DNA of 61,178 nt, taken from assembly GCF_021655095.1 (NCBI RefSeq), contig NZ_PPXW01000001.1:805333-866510 (forward strand), read 5' to 3'. Source of the DNA: Clostridium sp. Cult1. Lineage in GTDB: Bacteria; Bacillota; Clostridia; Tissierellales; Tepidimicrobiaceae. The notes beneath the pieces were generated by a model. The model did not search any database, was not told the origin of the DNA, and was given only the letters and a program-made list of their open reading frames with translations. Below are positions 1 to 8,682 of this stretch, in pieces. The first letter of the stretch is position 1. Each line of letters starts with the position of its first letter. The position numbers and the translations under genes were made by a program.

Positions 1-135
1 AACTAAATAGAATTTCCAATTATGTGAAATCCAACCAAATAGATATTCTGAATTTAAAACAGTAAATGAGATTAAAAGTACTATTCCTAAAATAAGAAGT
101 TCAAAAATTAAATATCTATACTTGTTTTGTTGCAT
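1..135 (-). CDS. Truncated ORF, N-terminus of a membrane-anchored protein
   Basis: An open frame starts at an ATG ending at 135, 6 bases after an AAAGGAGGT ribosome binding site (about 142-150), and runs uninterrupted for 45 codons off the left edge. The visible protein starts MQQNKYRYLIF and has one hydrophobic segment (about residues 8-27), so an N-terminal membrane anchor or signal anchor is likely. Nothing in 45 residues identifies the family. The strong ribosome binding site and clean frame support a real gene; its function is unknown. Confidence 0.55.
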   Translation of the reverse strand, partial: MQQNKYRYLIFELLILGIVLLISFTVLNSEYLFGWISHNWKFYLV

Positions 136-252
136 AGGTTTACCTCCTTTATAATGAATATAAATCTACTGATATACATCAATTATTTAAATCACATATC
201 CTGGATTTCTTTTACTCTACCATATATATTAACTAATTTCTACCATATTTTA

Positions 253-306
253 TTTAAAATAAAAAATAATCCGCTAGTCTAAGGGCTTCTGCTCTTTGAA
301 CCAGCG
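253..306 (-). terminator. Possible terminator after the recombinase remnant
   Basis: On the minus strand a 6-bp stem (CGCTGG with CTAGCG, one G-U pair) encloses a 23-base loop and is followed by a T-rich run. It lies just downstream of the recombinase remnant stop. The stem is short and the loop long, so this is tentative. The rest of 136-317 shows nothing else. Confidence 0.35.
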
Positions 307-317
307 AGTTCTGATTT

Positions 318-1340
318 TTATAATATTTCCTGTTTAATTTTAGTTCCATCCTTAAAGTAAAATATAATATCATTTTCAATAACTACCTTATTTATGGTAG
401 ATGTCCATAAAGCCCCATCAAAGTCTGTTAAAATTATATCTTGGCTTTTAAGTCTATCTATAAAGGTATCTATGCTATCTTTTCTAACTTTGTTTTCTTG
501 TTGCTTTTCTTCTACTTCATTTAATTCATCTTGGCCCTTTTTGTATCTTTCAACTAATTCATTATACTTTTTTGTATATTCCTTTTGGTCCATAGCCTTT
601 CTAGGATTCTCATCAACTATCTTTCTAAATAATTCTTCTAAAACTTCAATCTCATTTTGAATAGTAGCTGCCTTTTTTTCAAGCTTTGTTGTGTCTAGAA
701 GTTCTTTCAATATAACTTCATAGCCCGTTATAATTTTTTCTTTATTTTCTATTAAACTATTGAAAGCTTTGATAAATGCCTCCTTGAAACTTCCATAGCT
801 ATTATTCTTGGATTGTTTTAATGCCCTTTCTCTTGCCCCTTGACGAGCTTCTTCGCCCCAGCTTTTACTTCGTGGTTTATGCTCCCATGTCCTCTGAATA
901 ACTTCCCCATCTCTAAATACAAATTTCAATATATTTGAATCACAAATCTCTATATATTCAATTTTTTCATTGAATAGGGTTTCATTATAATTATCTACTT
1001 CTAATACTTCACTTGTAATCTCAAGTAAAATCTCCTCTGGTATTTGCCTTGAGTTCCGGCAATCTTTTCCATACCTTGTATAGGTACTACAAACCCAAAA
1101 TGCTCTACCATGACTTAGCTTTCTTCTATATTTCTTTCCACAGTTTTCACAAATTAATTTGCTGGTAAAAGGATAACATTTATAGTAATTTCTTCATCAT
1201 CAATGTTATAGCCATATATAAATCTTAAGTTTACAAGTTCTCCCTCTAAGAAACCTTTCCTAATTCGTCACTTGTAATTTTCACTAACAGAACGGCTTTC
1301 TTCTTGGGCAAAAGAATCGGGGATAGTTAGCATAGTCACT
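318..1340 (-). pseudogene. Decayed large serine recombinase (integrase/resolvase family)
   Basis: Read on the minus strand, the segment begins with a piece of the catalytic domain, MLTIPDSFAQEESRSVSEN, which matches the hallmark SxAQEESRSxSEN region of large serine recombinases. It then meets an in-frame TGA, continues as RIRKGFLEGELVN, and breaks. A different frame resumes with the recombinase zinc ribbon (FTSKLICENCGKKYRRK, then Cys residues in FWVCSTYTRYGKDC). The last intact stretch of about 203 residues contains the coiled-coil tail typical of the family. The catalytic N-terminus is missing, there is a nonsense codon, and the central domain is deleted with a frame change, so the gene is dead. 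It marks an old integrated element beside the tmRNA gene. Confidence 0.85.
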
Positions 1341-1397
1341 GTACTATATAACTTTTATAACTACTCCGTGGAAAATTATACGCTTTTACTTTCATTT

Positions 1398-1425
1398 TAT
1401 TGTAACTGATGCAAAAAGAACCGTC
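1398..1425. repeat. REP-like AAAAAGAACCGTCCCC half-element
   Basis: A short block reads GCAAAAAGAACCGTCCCC. This resembles a dispersed GGGACGGTTCTT repeat I recall from many clostridial genomes. A full inverted-repeat relative lies at 8632-8673 in this window. The assignment rests on memory of the motif and its partial recurrence here. Confidence 0.4.
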
Positions 1426-1440
1426 CCCAATGCATTATCC

Positions 1441-1475
1441 AAAAACAACGAAAACCCCTTGAAATCAAGGAGTTT
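1441..1475 (-). terminator. Intrinsic terminator of ssrA
   Basis: On the minus strand a 10-bp stem (AAACTCCTTG with CAAGGGGTTT, one G-U pair) closes a 4-base loop and is followed by TTTTCGTTGTTTTT. It sits about 28 bases past the tmRNA 3' end. Confidence 0.75.
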
Positions 1476-1503
1476 CTATTGTATCAATATTTAAGTTCTT
1501 TTA

Positions 1504-1854
1504 TGGTGGAGGCGGTGGGAATCGAACCCACGTCCGAAAACACTTCCACAAGAGTTTCTCCGAGTGCAGTCAGTAATTTGACATTCCCTCCACTAGACCC
1601 CTACTGACAGGATCCTAGCTTTAGTAGCTTCATAGATTCCGTTCCCTACTCAAAGCTTTGTAAGGCTCGGTTCCCCACTAGGTTGGCGCCCTATCCCAAG
1701 GCGTGGGATTCTCGGGTAGGACGTGCTGCTTTAATTAAGCAGCAAATGCGTAATCTTCGTTTGCGTTTAATTTAAGTTGCCACTTTTAACGTTGTTTGGC
1801 GACAACGACTCGCTACTCCTGCTTCCATATCCCCGTCGAAACCTTTTCGCCCCC
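1504..1854 (-). ncRNA. ssrA: Transfer-messenger RNA (tmRNA)
   Basis: tmRNA rescues stalled ribosomes by acting first as tRNA-Ala and then as a short mRNA encoding a degradation tag. The 5' end GGGGGCG pairs with CGCCTCC at the 3' end to form the 7-bp acceptor stem, and the 3' end carries an encoded A-CCA. A T-arm with GGTTCGATTCC and the conserved 5' segment AAAGGTTTCGACGGGG are present. The tag frame reads GCA AAC GAA GAT TAC GCA TTT GCT GCT TAA, that is ANEDYAFAA, at 1764-1735. It is one-piece, not permuted. smpB lies just upstream, the usual arrangement. Confidence 0.97.
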
Positions 1855-1998
1855 ATATAATTTAATCCACATTTTTTGGTGCACTATCAATTATAGCAAA
1901 ATATTGATATTATGTCAATCTATCGAATATAAAACATTGAAAAGTAGTAAATCATCCTTTAATTGTGCATTGTGAAATGTAAATTATAAAATTAGCAT

Positions 1999-2463
1999 TT
2001 ATCTATATTTTTCTGAAGCATGTTGTTGCATTCTTCTTTCCGCATCTCTTCTTGCTATATCCTCTCTCTTATCGTATAACTTTTTACCTTTAGCTACTGC
2101 CAATTCTACTTTAACTAGTCCATCTCTAATATATACGGTAAGTGGTACTAAAGTATAGCCCTTTTGCATGACTTCTGCAGCTAATCTTCTAATCTCCTTC
2201 TTATGGAGTAATAGTTTTCTCTTTCTAACTGGATCTACATTATAAATATTACCTTGCTCATAAGGACTTATGTGCATACCATATACAAAAACTTCTCCAT
2301 TTTCTATAACAGCATAACTTTCCTTTACATTTATTCTCCCCTGTCTAATGGATTTGACTTCCGTTCCCTTTAATGCTATTCCTGCTTCTATTGTATCTTC
2401 AATAAAATATTCATGCCTAGCCTTTCTATTAGTTGCAACAATTTTTATATTTTCCTTTTTCAT
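1999..2463 (-). CDS. smpB: SsrA-binding protein SmpB
   Basis: SmpB binds the tRNA-like domain of tmRNA and delivers it to stalled ribosomes for trans-translation. The protein of 154 residues has the family's N-terminal core ([20 protein letters not shown], then [19 protein letters not shown]) and the basic C-terminal tail ([18 protein letters not shown]) that mimics an mRNA-side helix in the decoding centre. Length is normal. I prefer the ATG that starts MKKENIK, preceded by GTGGTG, over an ATG four codons upstream. It follows rnr and precedes ssrA, a conserved rescue/RNA-decay neighbourhood. Confidence 0.97.
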   Translation of the reverse strand: MKKENIKIVATNRKARHEYFIEDTIEAGIALKGTEVKSIRQGRINVKESYAVIENGEVFVYGMHISPYEQGNIYNVDPVRKRKLLLHKKEIRRLAAEVMQKGYTLVPLTVYIRDGLVKVELAVAKGKKLYDKREDIARRDAERRMQQHASEKYR

Positions 2464-2559
2464 ATAAATCACCACACTCGTCTTAGTCTAGACTATAGTT
2501 TATCAAGCTTTTACAGAGCTGTCAATATTATTTAATACTTGCCATAGATAATGAGATTA

Positions 2560-2579
2560 GGCAGACACATAAGTCTGCC
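2560..2579. repeat. Small GC-rich hairpin repeat, GGCAGAC arms
   Basis: A perfect 7-bp inverted repeat (GGCAGAC/GTCTGCC) with a 6-base loop, followed by CCCTAC, stands out in an AT-rich spacer between smpB and rnr. A similar hairpin followed by CCCTAC occurs at 52322-52343, so both may be members of a dispersed intergenic repeat family. No terminator U-run follows on the minus strand. Confidence 0.45.
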
Positions 2580-2635
2580 CCTACCACTGTTCATTAGTCT
2601 TTATCAATTGTATAAAATTATCTATTGTCAATCAT

Positions 2636-4747
2636 TTAAGATAATAACATAAAATCTACTGTCCGTTTTACTAAATCTGCCTTTACTACTTTAATTTTTA
2701 CTATATCCCCTAGTTTATATTGCTTTCTAGTAAATTCACCAATAATATGATAATTATCTTCATCAAATTCATAATAATCATCTAGCATATTACTAAAATG
2801 GACTAATCCTTCCACCGTATTTTCTAACTGAACATACATACCGAAATGGGTTAAAGATGACACTATTCCCTCGTAGATATTTCCAATCCTCTTAGACATA
2901 AACTCTGCCACTTTTAAATCATCTACTGCTCTTTCTGCCTCTTCAGCTGTTCGTTCGGTTATAGATGTATGTTCTGCTACTTTTGGTAATATAGCCTCCA
3001 ATTTAGCTTGTTCTTGGGAATTTAACTTTCCTTTATAAAAGGATTTTAATATCCTATGAATCTGCAAATCTGGATATCTCCTAATAGGGGCAGTATAGTG
3101 GGAATAGTATTTAGCTGCTAAACCAAAATGAATATCAGGTTCACTACTATATTTGGCTTTTTTTAAGGACCTAAGTAATAAAGTATTTATTAGAGTTTCC
3201 TCTTTCTTCCCTTTCACCTCTTTAGTCAACCTCTGCAATTCTTTTGGATGGACCTCTTGAGTGCCTTTAATCATATATCCAAAATTGTGAACGAATTTAT
3301 TAAAACTATTTATTTTCTCCATATCTGGTTCTTCGTGAATTCTATATAAGAAAGGCATCTCTGACCAATACATATACTCAGCAACAGTTTCATTACATAC
3401 CAGCATAAACTCCTCTATCATCTTATTAGCTATCCTTCTATCTTCTTTAACAATATCTACTGGTATCCCATCTTCATCTAATATAATTCTAGCTTCTGGA
3501 AAATCAAAGTCTATGCTTCCTCTTCTTTCTCTTTTTTCAGATAGTATATGACAGAGTTCTTCCATTAATTTTAAATCTTCCACAACTTTATCCAACTTAT
3601 CGAAGGCCTCGTAGTTATCGTTCTCTAGTAAATCGGAAACATCATCATAAACAAGTCTTGCTTTACTTCTTATTACTCCCTCTACTAATTCATGATCCAC
3701 TACATTTCCATTGCTGTCGATTTCCATAAACACAGACAAAGTAAGTCTATCTACATTTGGATTTAAACTGCATATTCCATTGGATAATTCTTTAGGTAGC
3801 ATAGGAATTACCCTATCTACTAGATATACACTATTGCCTCTTTTATAAGCTTCCTTATCTAAAGGAGACCTTTCTGGAACATAATGAGAAACATCTGCTA
3901 TATGAACACCTAAACGATAATTTTCTCCTACCTTTTCTATAGAAACTGCATCGTCCAAATCCTTTGCATCTGCTCCATCTATAGTGAAGGTATTTAAGTC
4001 CCTTAAATCAACCCTATTTTTTATATCTTCTTCATTTACCCTTTGACCTATCCTCTTGGCCTGGTCCTGTACTTTTTCGGGAAATTCTTCAGGTAATTTA
4101 TACTGTTTTATTATTGAGAGTATATCTACCCCTTTTTCGCCTACATATCCCAATATATCTACTATTTTCCCTTCAGGATTTCTTCTTTTTTCAGGCCATC
4201 TAGTAATTTCCACTACTACCTTTTGATTGGTTTTAGCCCCATTTGCATGATTCTTTGGTATAAATATATCATAAGCAATCCTTGAGTCATCTGGAATTAC
4301 AAAGCCAAAATTCTTGCTACTTTCATAGGTCCCAACTATGGTTTTATTTGTTCTTTCTAATATTCTAATGACTTCTCCTTCATCTCTTTTATCCACTATG
4401 CCTTTGCTAATTATTCGTACAACCACTCTATCCCCATGGATAGCTCCATTCATCTCTTCAGCTGGAATGAATATATCTTCTTTTTCCTTGTCATCAGGTA
4501 CTAAAAAACCAAACCCTTTTTCATTGCCTTCTAACTTTCCAACTATTAAATTCATCCTATGAACGAGACCATAGCGTTCATTCCTGGTCTTTATTACTAT
4601 GCCTTCCTTTTCCATTTCTTCTAATACTCTAAAAAAGGCATTTATTTCTTTTCCTTCTAATCCAAATTTTATAGCCAATTCTTCCTTAAGCATTGGTTTA
4701 TATAGTTTTTCTTCCATAAAGTTAATTATATTTCTTTTAATCCCCAT
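2636..4747 (-). CDS. rnr: Ribonuclease R
   Basis: RNase R is a processive 3'-5' exoribonuclease that degrades structured RNA and helps clear mRNAs freed by tmRNA. The 703 residues show the standard order: winged-helix N-terminus (about 1-65), two cold-shock OB domains (about 68-225), the RNB catalytic domain (about 245-570) with the metal-binding aspartates in GADAKDLDDAVSIEK and the HIADVSHYV motif, and a C-terminal S1 domain (about 620-703). Length is normal. The ATG is preceded by GGAGG. It lies upstream of smpB and ssrA, as in many Firmicutes. Confidence 0.97.
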   Translation of the reverse strand: MGIKRNIINFMEEKLYKPMLKEELAIKFGLEGKEINAFFRVLEEMEKEGIVIKTRNERYGLVHRMNLIVGKLEGNEKGFGFLVPDDKEKEDIFIPAEEMNGAIHGDRVVVRIISKGIVDKRDEGEVIRILERTNKTIVGTYESSKNFGFVIPDDSRIAYDIFIPKNHANGAKTNQKVVVEITRWPEKRRNPEGKIVDILGYVGEKGVDILSIIKQYKLPEEFPEKVQDQAKRIGQRVNEEDIKNRVDLRDLNTFTIDGADAKDLDDAVSIEKVGENYRLGVHIADVSHYVPERSPLDKEAYKRGNSVYLVDRVIPMLPKELSNGICSLNPNVDRLTLSVFMEIDSNGNVVDHELVEGVIRSKARLVYDDVSDLLENDNYEAFDKLDKVVEDLKLMEELCHILSEKRERRGSIDFDFPEARIILDEDGIPVDIVKEDRRIANKMIEEFMLVCNETVAEYMYWSEMPFLYRIHEEPDMEKINSFNKFVHNFGYMIKGTQEVHPKELQRLTKEVKGKKEETLINTLLLRSLKKAKYSSEPDIHFGLAAKYYSHYTAPIRRYPDLQIHRILKSFYKGKLNSQEQAKLEAILPKVAEHTSITERTAEEAERAVDDLKVAEFMSKRIGNIYEGIVSSLTHFGMYVQLENTVEGLVHFSNMLDDYYEFDEDNYHIIGEFTRKQYKLGDIVKIKVVKADLVKRTVDFMLLS

Positions 4748-4792
4748 CTCTATCCTCCAATCTTTTGTTCTTTATTATCTATTCGTAAGTTT

Positions 4793-5977
4793 TTAAATCC
4801 CCTTCATACTACTAACTTTGGTACCACCTAGATGAACTTTTTTAAACAAATCAGCTTCATAAATATACATATTTTCATTTTTATCTTCATGTATTTTTAA
4901 CGCTATGTTTATCATTTCATCTATTAGCTTATTAAATGGAAATCCTTTCTTTTCCCAAAGATAAAACGCTATTGATCCTGGTAGGGTATTAATTTCATTT
5001 ATAAATATATTTCCATTCTCATCTAGTAAAAAATCTATTCTTGAATTTCCGCTACAATCAATTGCCATAAAAGATTCTTTAGCCAGTTCCTCTACTTTTT
5101 CCCTAATATGATCTTCAATATCTGCTGGAATTACTCTTCTACTGCCTTCTTTACCCATTCCTTTAGTATTACTTTTTATATATTTGTCTTCAAAGGTCAG
5201 TATTTCTTCCCATCCTAAAGGTTCTTCACATAAGGAAGCTATAAGATTATCATTATATCCCATTACTGCACAATTGATTTCCCTAGGATTTTCAACAGCT
5301 TTTTCAACTATTATCTTTCTATCGTATCTTATAGCTATTTCAATAGCACTGATCAAAGTTTCCCTATCTTTTGCTTTTGAAATACCAATACTTGAACCTA
5401 AATTAGCTGGTTTAACAAATAGAGGATAATTCAACTTTTCTTCAATATCATCAATTATTTCTTCTTGATTTTCTAACCATTTAGTTCTATAAAACCATAC
5501 ATAATCCACTATAGGAAGTCCACGAGCCTTAAATACTTCTTTCATAAGTATTTTATCCATCCCTACAGAAGATGCTAAAACTCCACCACCTACATAAGGT
5601 ATATTGATTAACTCAAATAATCCTTGTATAGTCCCATCTTCACCATTGGTACCATGGATAGTTGGAAATACGATATCTATCTTATCTATTACTTTCTTTC
5701 TAAACAATCCAATACTATTAGGATGGAGGTATAATTTATGATCATTGGCATCTAATGATAATACTATCTCTTGTAGATCTTTCAAATTATCATCTTTGAA
5801 ATTCTCAAAATCCAATAAACTATTTCCAGTAAACCATTTACCTTCCTTGTCAATATAGATAGGAATTACATCATACTTATTCTTATCTATATTTTCTATT
5901 ACTTGCAGCCCTGTAATTACAGAAACCTCATGTTCTACACTACGTCCTCCAAAAATAATAGCTACTTTCTTTTTCAC
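4793..5977 (-). CDS. D-alanine--D-alanine ligase family protein (divergent Ddl)
   Basis: This ATP-grasp ligase should join two D-amino acids, classically D-Ala-D-Ala for peptidoglycan. Visible Ddl motifs are GGRSVEHEVS at the N-terminus, HGTNGEDGTIQG, the ATP-binding KPANLGSSIGISKA, and the metal-binding INEINTLPGS. It has 394 residues, longer than the usual 300-370. The omega-loop region reads FEDKYIK...GMGKEGSRRVIPADI rather than the common form ending in YxCPA, so substrate choice may differ. Start is GTG with an upstream GGAGGG. It lies 16 bases after a MurF-like gene, suggesting coupled synthesis and addition of the dipeptide. D-Ala-D-Ala activity is the default; D-Lac or D-Ser cannot be excluded. 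Confidence 0.85.
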   Translation of the reverse strand: MKKKVAIIFGGRSVEHEVSVITGLQVIENIDKNKYDVIPIYIDKEGKWFTGNSLLDFENFKDDNLKDLQEIVLSLDANDHKLYLHPNSIGLFRKKVIDKIDIVFPTIHGTNGEDGTIQGLFELINIPYVGGGVLASSVGMDKILMKEVFKARGLPIVDYVWFYRTKWLENQEEIIDDIEEKLNYPLFVKPANLGSSIGISKAKDRETLISAIEIAIRYDRKIIVEKAVENPREINCAVMGYNDNLIASLCEEPLGWEEILTFEDKYIKSNTKGMGKEGSRRVIPADIEDHIREKVEELAKESFMAIDCSGNSRIDFLLDENGNIFINEINTLPGSIAFYLWEKKGFPFNKLIDEMINIALKIHEDKNENMYIYEADLFKKVHLGGTKVSSMKGI

Positions 5978-5993
5978 CTAAAGTCCCTCCTAG

Positions 5994-7643
5994 CTATTCA
6001 TTATAATTATCGGGTAAATCATTTTCAAATAATATAACATCCTTTGGTCTAGCAATTCTCTGTATGATTTTTGTTGCTTCTTCTAAATCATTAACCATAA
6101 ATATATTATCCTCATTATATCCCGTTTCCATCAATCCCTCATATATAGGAACGGTTCTCTTTTCCCCAATTAAAATAGCAAAATCACATACTTTACCTAT
6201 ATTAACTCCTAATTCCCTATTGGCCTCTTCTTCCCTTGTACCTAACTCTACCATACCTGGTGTTACTATTATTTTTCTTCCCTCTTTAAACTGGGATAGA
6301 ACTTCTAGGGCAGCCTTGGCTCCTATAGGGTTAGAATTAAATGCATCATCAATTATTATAACTCCTGTTCCAGGATTTATTATATTTAATCGATGAGGTA
6401 TAGGTTTAATCTTTTCAATTCCTTTTTTAATTTCTTGAAAATTCAAACCCATAGCTATAGCTACAGATACTCCTGCCAATATATTATATATATTATGTTT
6501 ACCTAATAATTTTGTTGTACACCTAATACTATTTCCCTTTTTATCTTTTATGGTAAAAGTAGAACCCATTTCCGAAACTTCTACCTCTTCAGCGTATATA
6601 TCTAACTGTTCATTATTACCTATTCCATAAAGAATCTTTTCTTTAAAAGTTTTATCGGCTAATTTTTTTATATGCTCATTGTCATAGTTAAATATTGCAA
6701 TACCATCAGTAGGTAATTCCTCTATCAATTCATATTTAGTTTTCATTATATTGTCTAAGTTTTTAAAGGTTTCCAAATGGGTTGGACCAACAGAGGTAAT
6801 AACCCCTATTCTAGGTCTAGTTAATTTTGCCAATTCCTTAATATCTCCTATATTTCTAGCACCCATTTCTGCAATAAATACCTGATATTTATCATTTAAT
6901 TGGTTGTTTATTACCATACTTAATCCCATGGGAGTATTATAGCTTTCTGGAGTATTTAATACTCTATATCTTTCACTTAATATTGTTCCAGTTACAAATT
7001 TAGTACTAGTTTTCCCGAAACTTCCAGTTATACCTACTACGTAAAGATCCTCCATAGACTTAATCTTTTCCTGAGCTTGTTGGAAGAATCGCATGTTTAT
7101 GTTGTTTTCTAATGGTTTTATTATTACATTTGATAAAAACATTGTTTCAGATTGAAAATAATATAAAGCAGTCCCTAAAAATAAGATTAAAGGAAAATTG
7201 AATAATACATCACTTATTAGTTTTGTATAAAGTATATAGACTATTAATATAATAAAGAAATTTAATATTAAATTAGTCGTATAAAGACGTTTAGCTCTAT
7301 TTGTAAACACCAAAGGTTTTTTTATATCTTTATCTTTAGGGTTCAAAGTTGGTATCATACAAATTATCCAAAGTAAATTATAAAGAATCCAAAGAAACAA
7401 TTTCAATTTATCTTTATTATTAAAGAATATGGATACAACAAAAAATAATATAGTCATTATAAAAATAAAAATTGAATTTTTGATTAACGTTTCACTATAT
7501 ACTTTATTACTTTCTTGTAACCATTTTCTATATTGTTCTTCTTTATAGCCTTCTAATTGAATCATATGTAAAAAGAATTTTGATCTTTCAATAATTAAAT
7601 ATATCCATATTAGTACTAAAAAAAGAATTATTAGTATATTCAT
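5994..7643 (-). CDS. Membrane-anchored MurF-like Mur ligase
   Basis: The C-terminal 350 residues form a Mur-ligase: P-loop GITGSFGKTSTK (about 204-215), the NTPESYNTPMG substrate loop, the central motif EMGARNIGDI, IPHRLN, and the C-terminal domain with IIDDAFNSNP. This most resembles MurF, which adds D-Ala-D-Ala to the UDP-MurNAc tripeptide using ATP. Unlike ordinary soluble MurF (about 450 residues), it carries about 170 extra N-terminal residues with roughly five hydrophobic segments (about 3-20, 57-75, 82-99, 123-143, 146-164). It is sandwiched between a Ddl-like gene and an alpha/beta hydrolase, probably one operon. The exact acceptor and donor are inferred. Confidence 0.8.
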   Translation of the reverse strand: MNILIILFLVLIWIYLIIERSKFFLHMIQLEGYKEEQYRKWLQESNKVYSETLIKNSIFIFIMTILFFVVSIFFNNKDKLKLFLWILYNLLWIICMIPTLNPKDKDIKKPLVFTNRAKRLYTTNLILNFFIILIVYILYTKLISDVLFNFPLILFLGTALYYFQSETMFLSNVIIKPLENNINMRFFQQAQEKIKSMEDLYVVGITGSFGKTSTKFVTGTILSERYRVLNTPESYNTPMGLSMVINNQLNDKYQVFIAEMGARNIGDIKELAKLTRPRIGVITSVGPTHLETFKNLDNIMKTKYELIEELPTDGIAIFNYDNEHIKKLADKTFKEKILYGIGNNEQLDIYAEEVEVSEMGSTFTIKDKKGNSIRCTTKLLGKHNIYNILAGVSVAIAMGLNFQEIKKGIEKIKPIPHRLNIINPGTGVIIIDDAFNSNPIGAKAALEVLSQFKEGRKIIVTPGMVELGTREEEANRELGVNIGKVCDFAILIGEKRTVPIYEGLMETGYNEDNIFMVNDLEEATKIIQRIARPKDVILFENDLPDNYNE

Positions 7644-7703
7644 TATTACTCACCCCCATAATTCCATTGTTTTTATTCTTATATACATAATTATACTATG
7701 GAG

Positions 7704-8465
7704 TTAATTTAATAAAAAAGTTCTTAAAATTATTGCAAATCGATTAAAATCATCTAAATAAGAGTAATGACCTGCACCTTCTAATACAACCAATCCACTA
7801 TCTGATATTTCTTTTTCCATTATTTCTCCCATATATAATGGAGTAGCTGTATCCTTATTTCCCCATATCAATAATGTAGAACATCGTATATTATTTAGTA
7901 TTGGTTTTAAATCTTCATTTACAACTTTAACCAGTATTTTTCTCATTATACCTTCTGCATTTTTATAGTCTGAAGATCCAAACTTTCTGTAAAATTTTTC
8001 CATCCCTTTTTTTTCATCTGTCCAAAAGAAGAAAGCTTTATATAAAAACTTTAATGTCTTAAAGGCATAAACCTTTGAATAATATTTCAATCCTCTTTTT
8101 GGTATTAATCCAGCACTATTGATTAATACTATTTTTTCCACAACTTCAGGGTATTCACTTCCTAGTATTATGGATAATTTACCTCCGAAGGAATGCCCTA
8201 TTAATACTACTTTTTTTATTTGCATTATATCTAAAAACTTTTTTACAATCTTTGCATAATCCCAAGAATTGAAAATTTCTTTAGGTGCTTCGCTTTCTCC
8301 AAAACCAGGCAGATCTATTGCATAAACCTTAAAATCAGGTTTTAACAGGTTTACTATGGATAAAACTGTATTTATATTAGCACCCCAACCATGGAGTACC
8401 AATACATCTTTTCCTTCTCCTTCACATATATAATTTAATTCTATATTTTCAATATTTATCTTCAT
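7704..8465 (-). CDS. Alpha/beta hydrolase
   Basis: A 253-residue serine hydrolase of the alpha/beta fold. It shows the oxyanion HGWGAN motif, the nucleophile elbow GHSFGG with Ser92, and a C-terminal His in EGAGHYSYLDD; an Asp in WGNKDTATP is the likely acid. No signal peptide is seen, so it is cytoplasmic. In related Firmicutes an esterase gene sits between secG and rnr, which fits this location. Its operon partners are a MurF-like and a Ddl-like ligase, so a substrate linked to cell-wall precursors is possible but unproven. The ATG follows AAGGAAGG. Confidence 0.85.
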   Translation of the reverse strand: MKINIENIELNYICEGEGKDVLVLHGWGANINTVLSIVNLLKPDFKVYAIDLPGFGESEAPKEIFNSWDYAKIVKKFLDIMQIKKVVLIGHSFGGKLSIILGSEYPEVVEKIVLINSAGLIPKRGLKYYSKVYAFKTLKFLYKAFFFWTDEKKGMEKFYRKFGSSDYKNAEGIMRKILVKVVNEDLKPILNNIRCSTLLIWGNKDTATPLYMGEIMEKEISDSGLVVLEGAGHYSYLDDFNRFAIILRTFLLN

Positions 8466-8631
8466 ATTTACCTTCCTTATATACCCTTATAATAAATATT
8501 ATTAACTATCTCTATATGAATATAACCAGATAATATTAATATTTTCTTGCTAATATCAAATTATATCATATAAACAAAATAATAACAGGTTTTGGATGTT
8601 TTCCATCATACCTAAGCCATTAAAATAATTT

Positions 8632-8673
8632 GACGGTTCTTATTGTTTGTCTTGACAAATAATAAGAACCGTC
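8632..8673. terminator. Long inverted repeat after hppA (REP-like, terminator position)
   Basis: Two 20-base arms (starting GACGGTTCTTATT) are separated by 2 bases and differ at one position. The hairpin lies 9 bases downstream of the hppA stop and could end that transcript, although the T-run that follows is weak (CAAATTATTTT). The GACGGTTCTT...AAGAACCGTC core is shared with the half-element near 1400, so it may be a REP-type repeat used as a terminator. Confidence 0.6.
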
Positions 8674-8682
8674 TTAATTATC

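Noticed and set aside
318-929. An intact 203-residue protein
   Set aside because: Upstream codons in the same frame carry the recombinase zinc ribbon without a start codon, so this is the tail of a broken recombinase.
1-1500. Direct repeat of the tmRNA 3' end as an attachment site
   Set aside because: No second copy of the GGTTCGATTCCC end was seen to the left of ssrA within the window.
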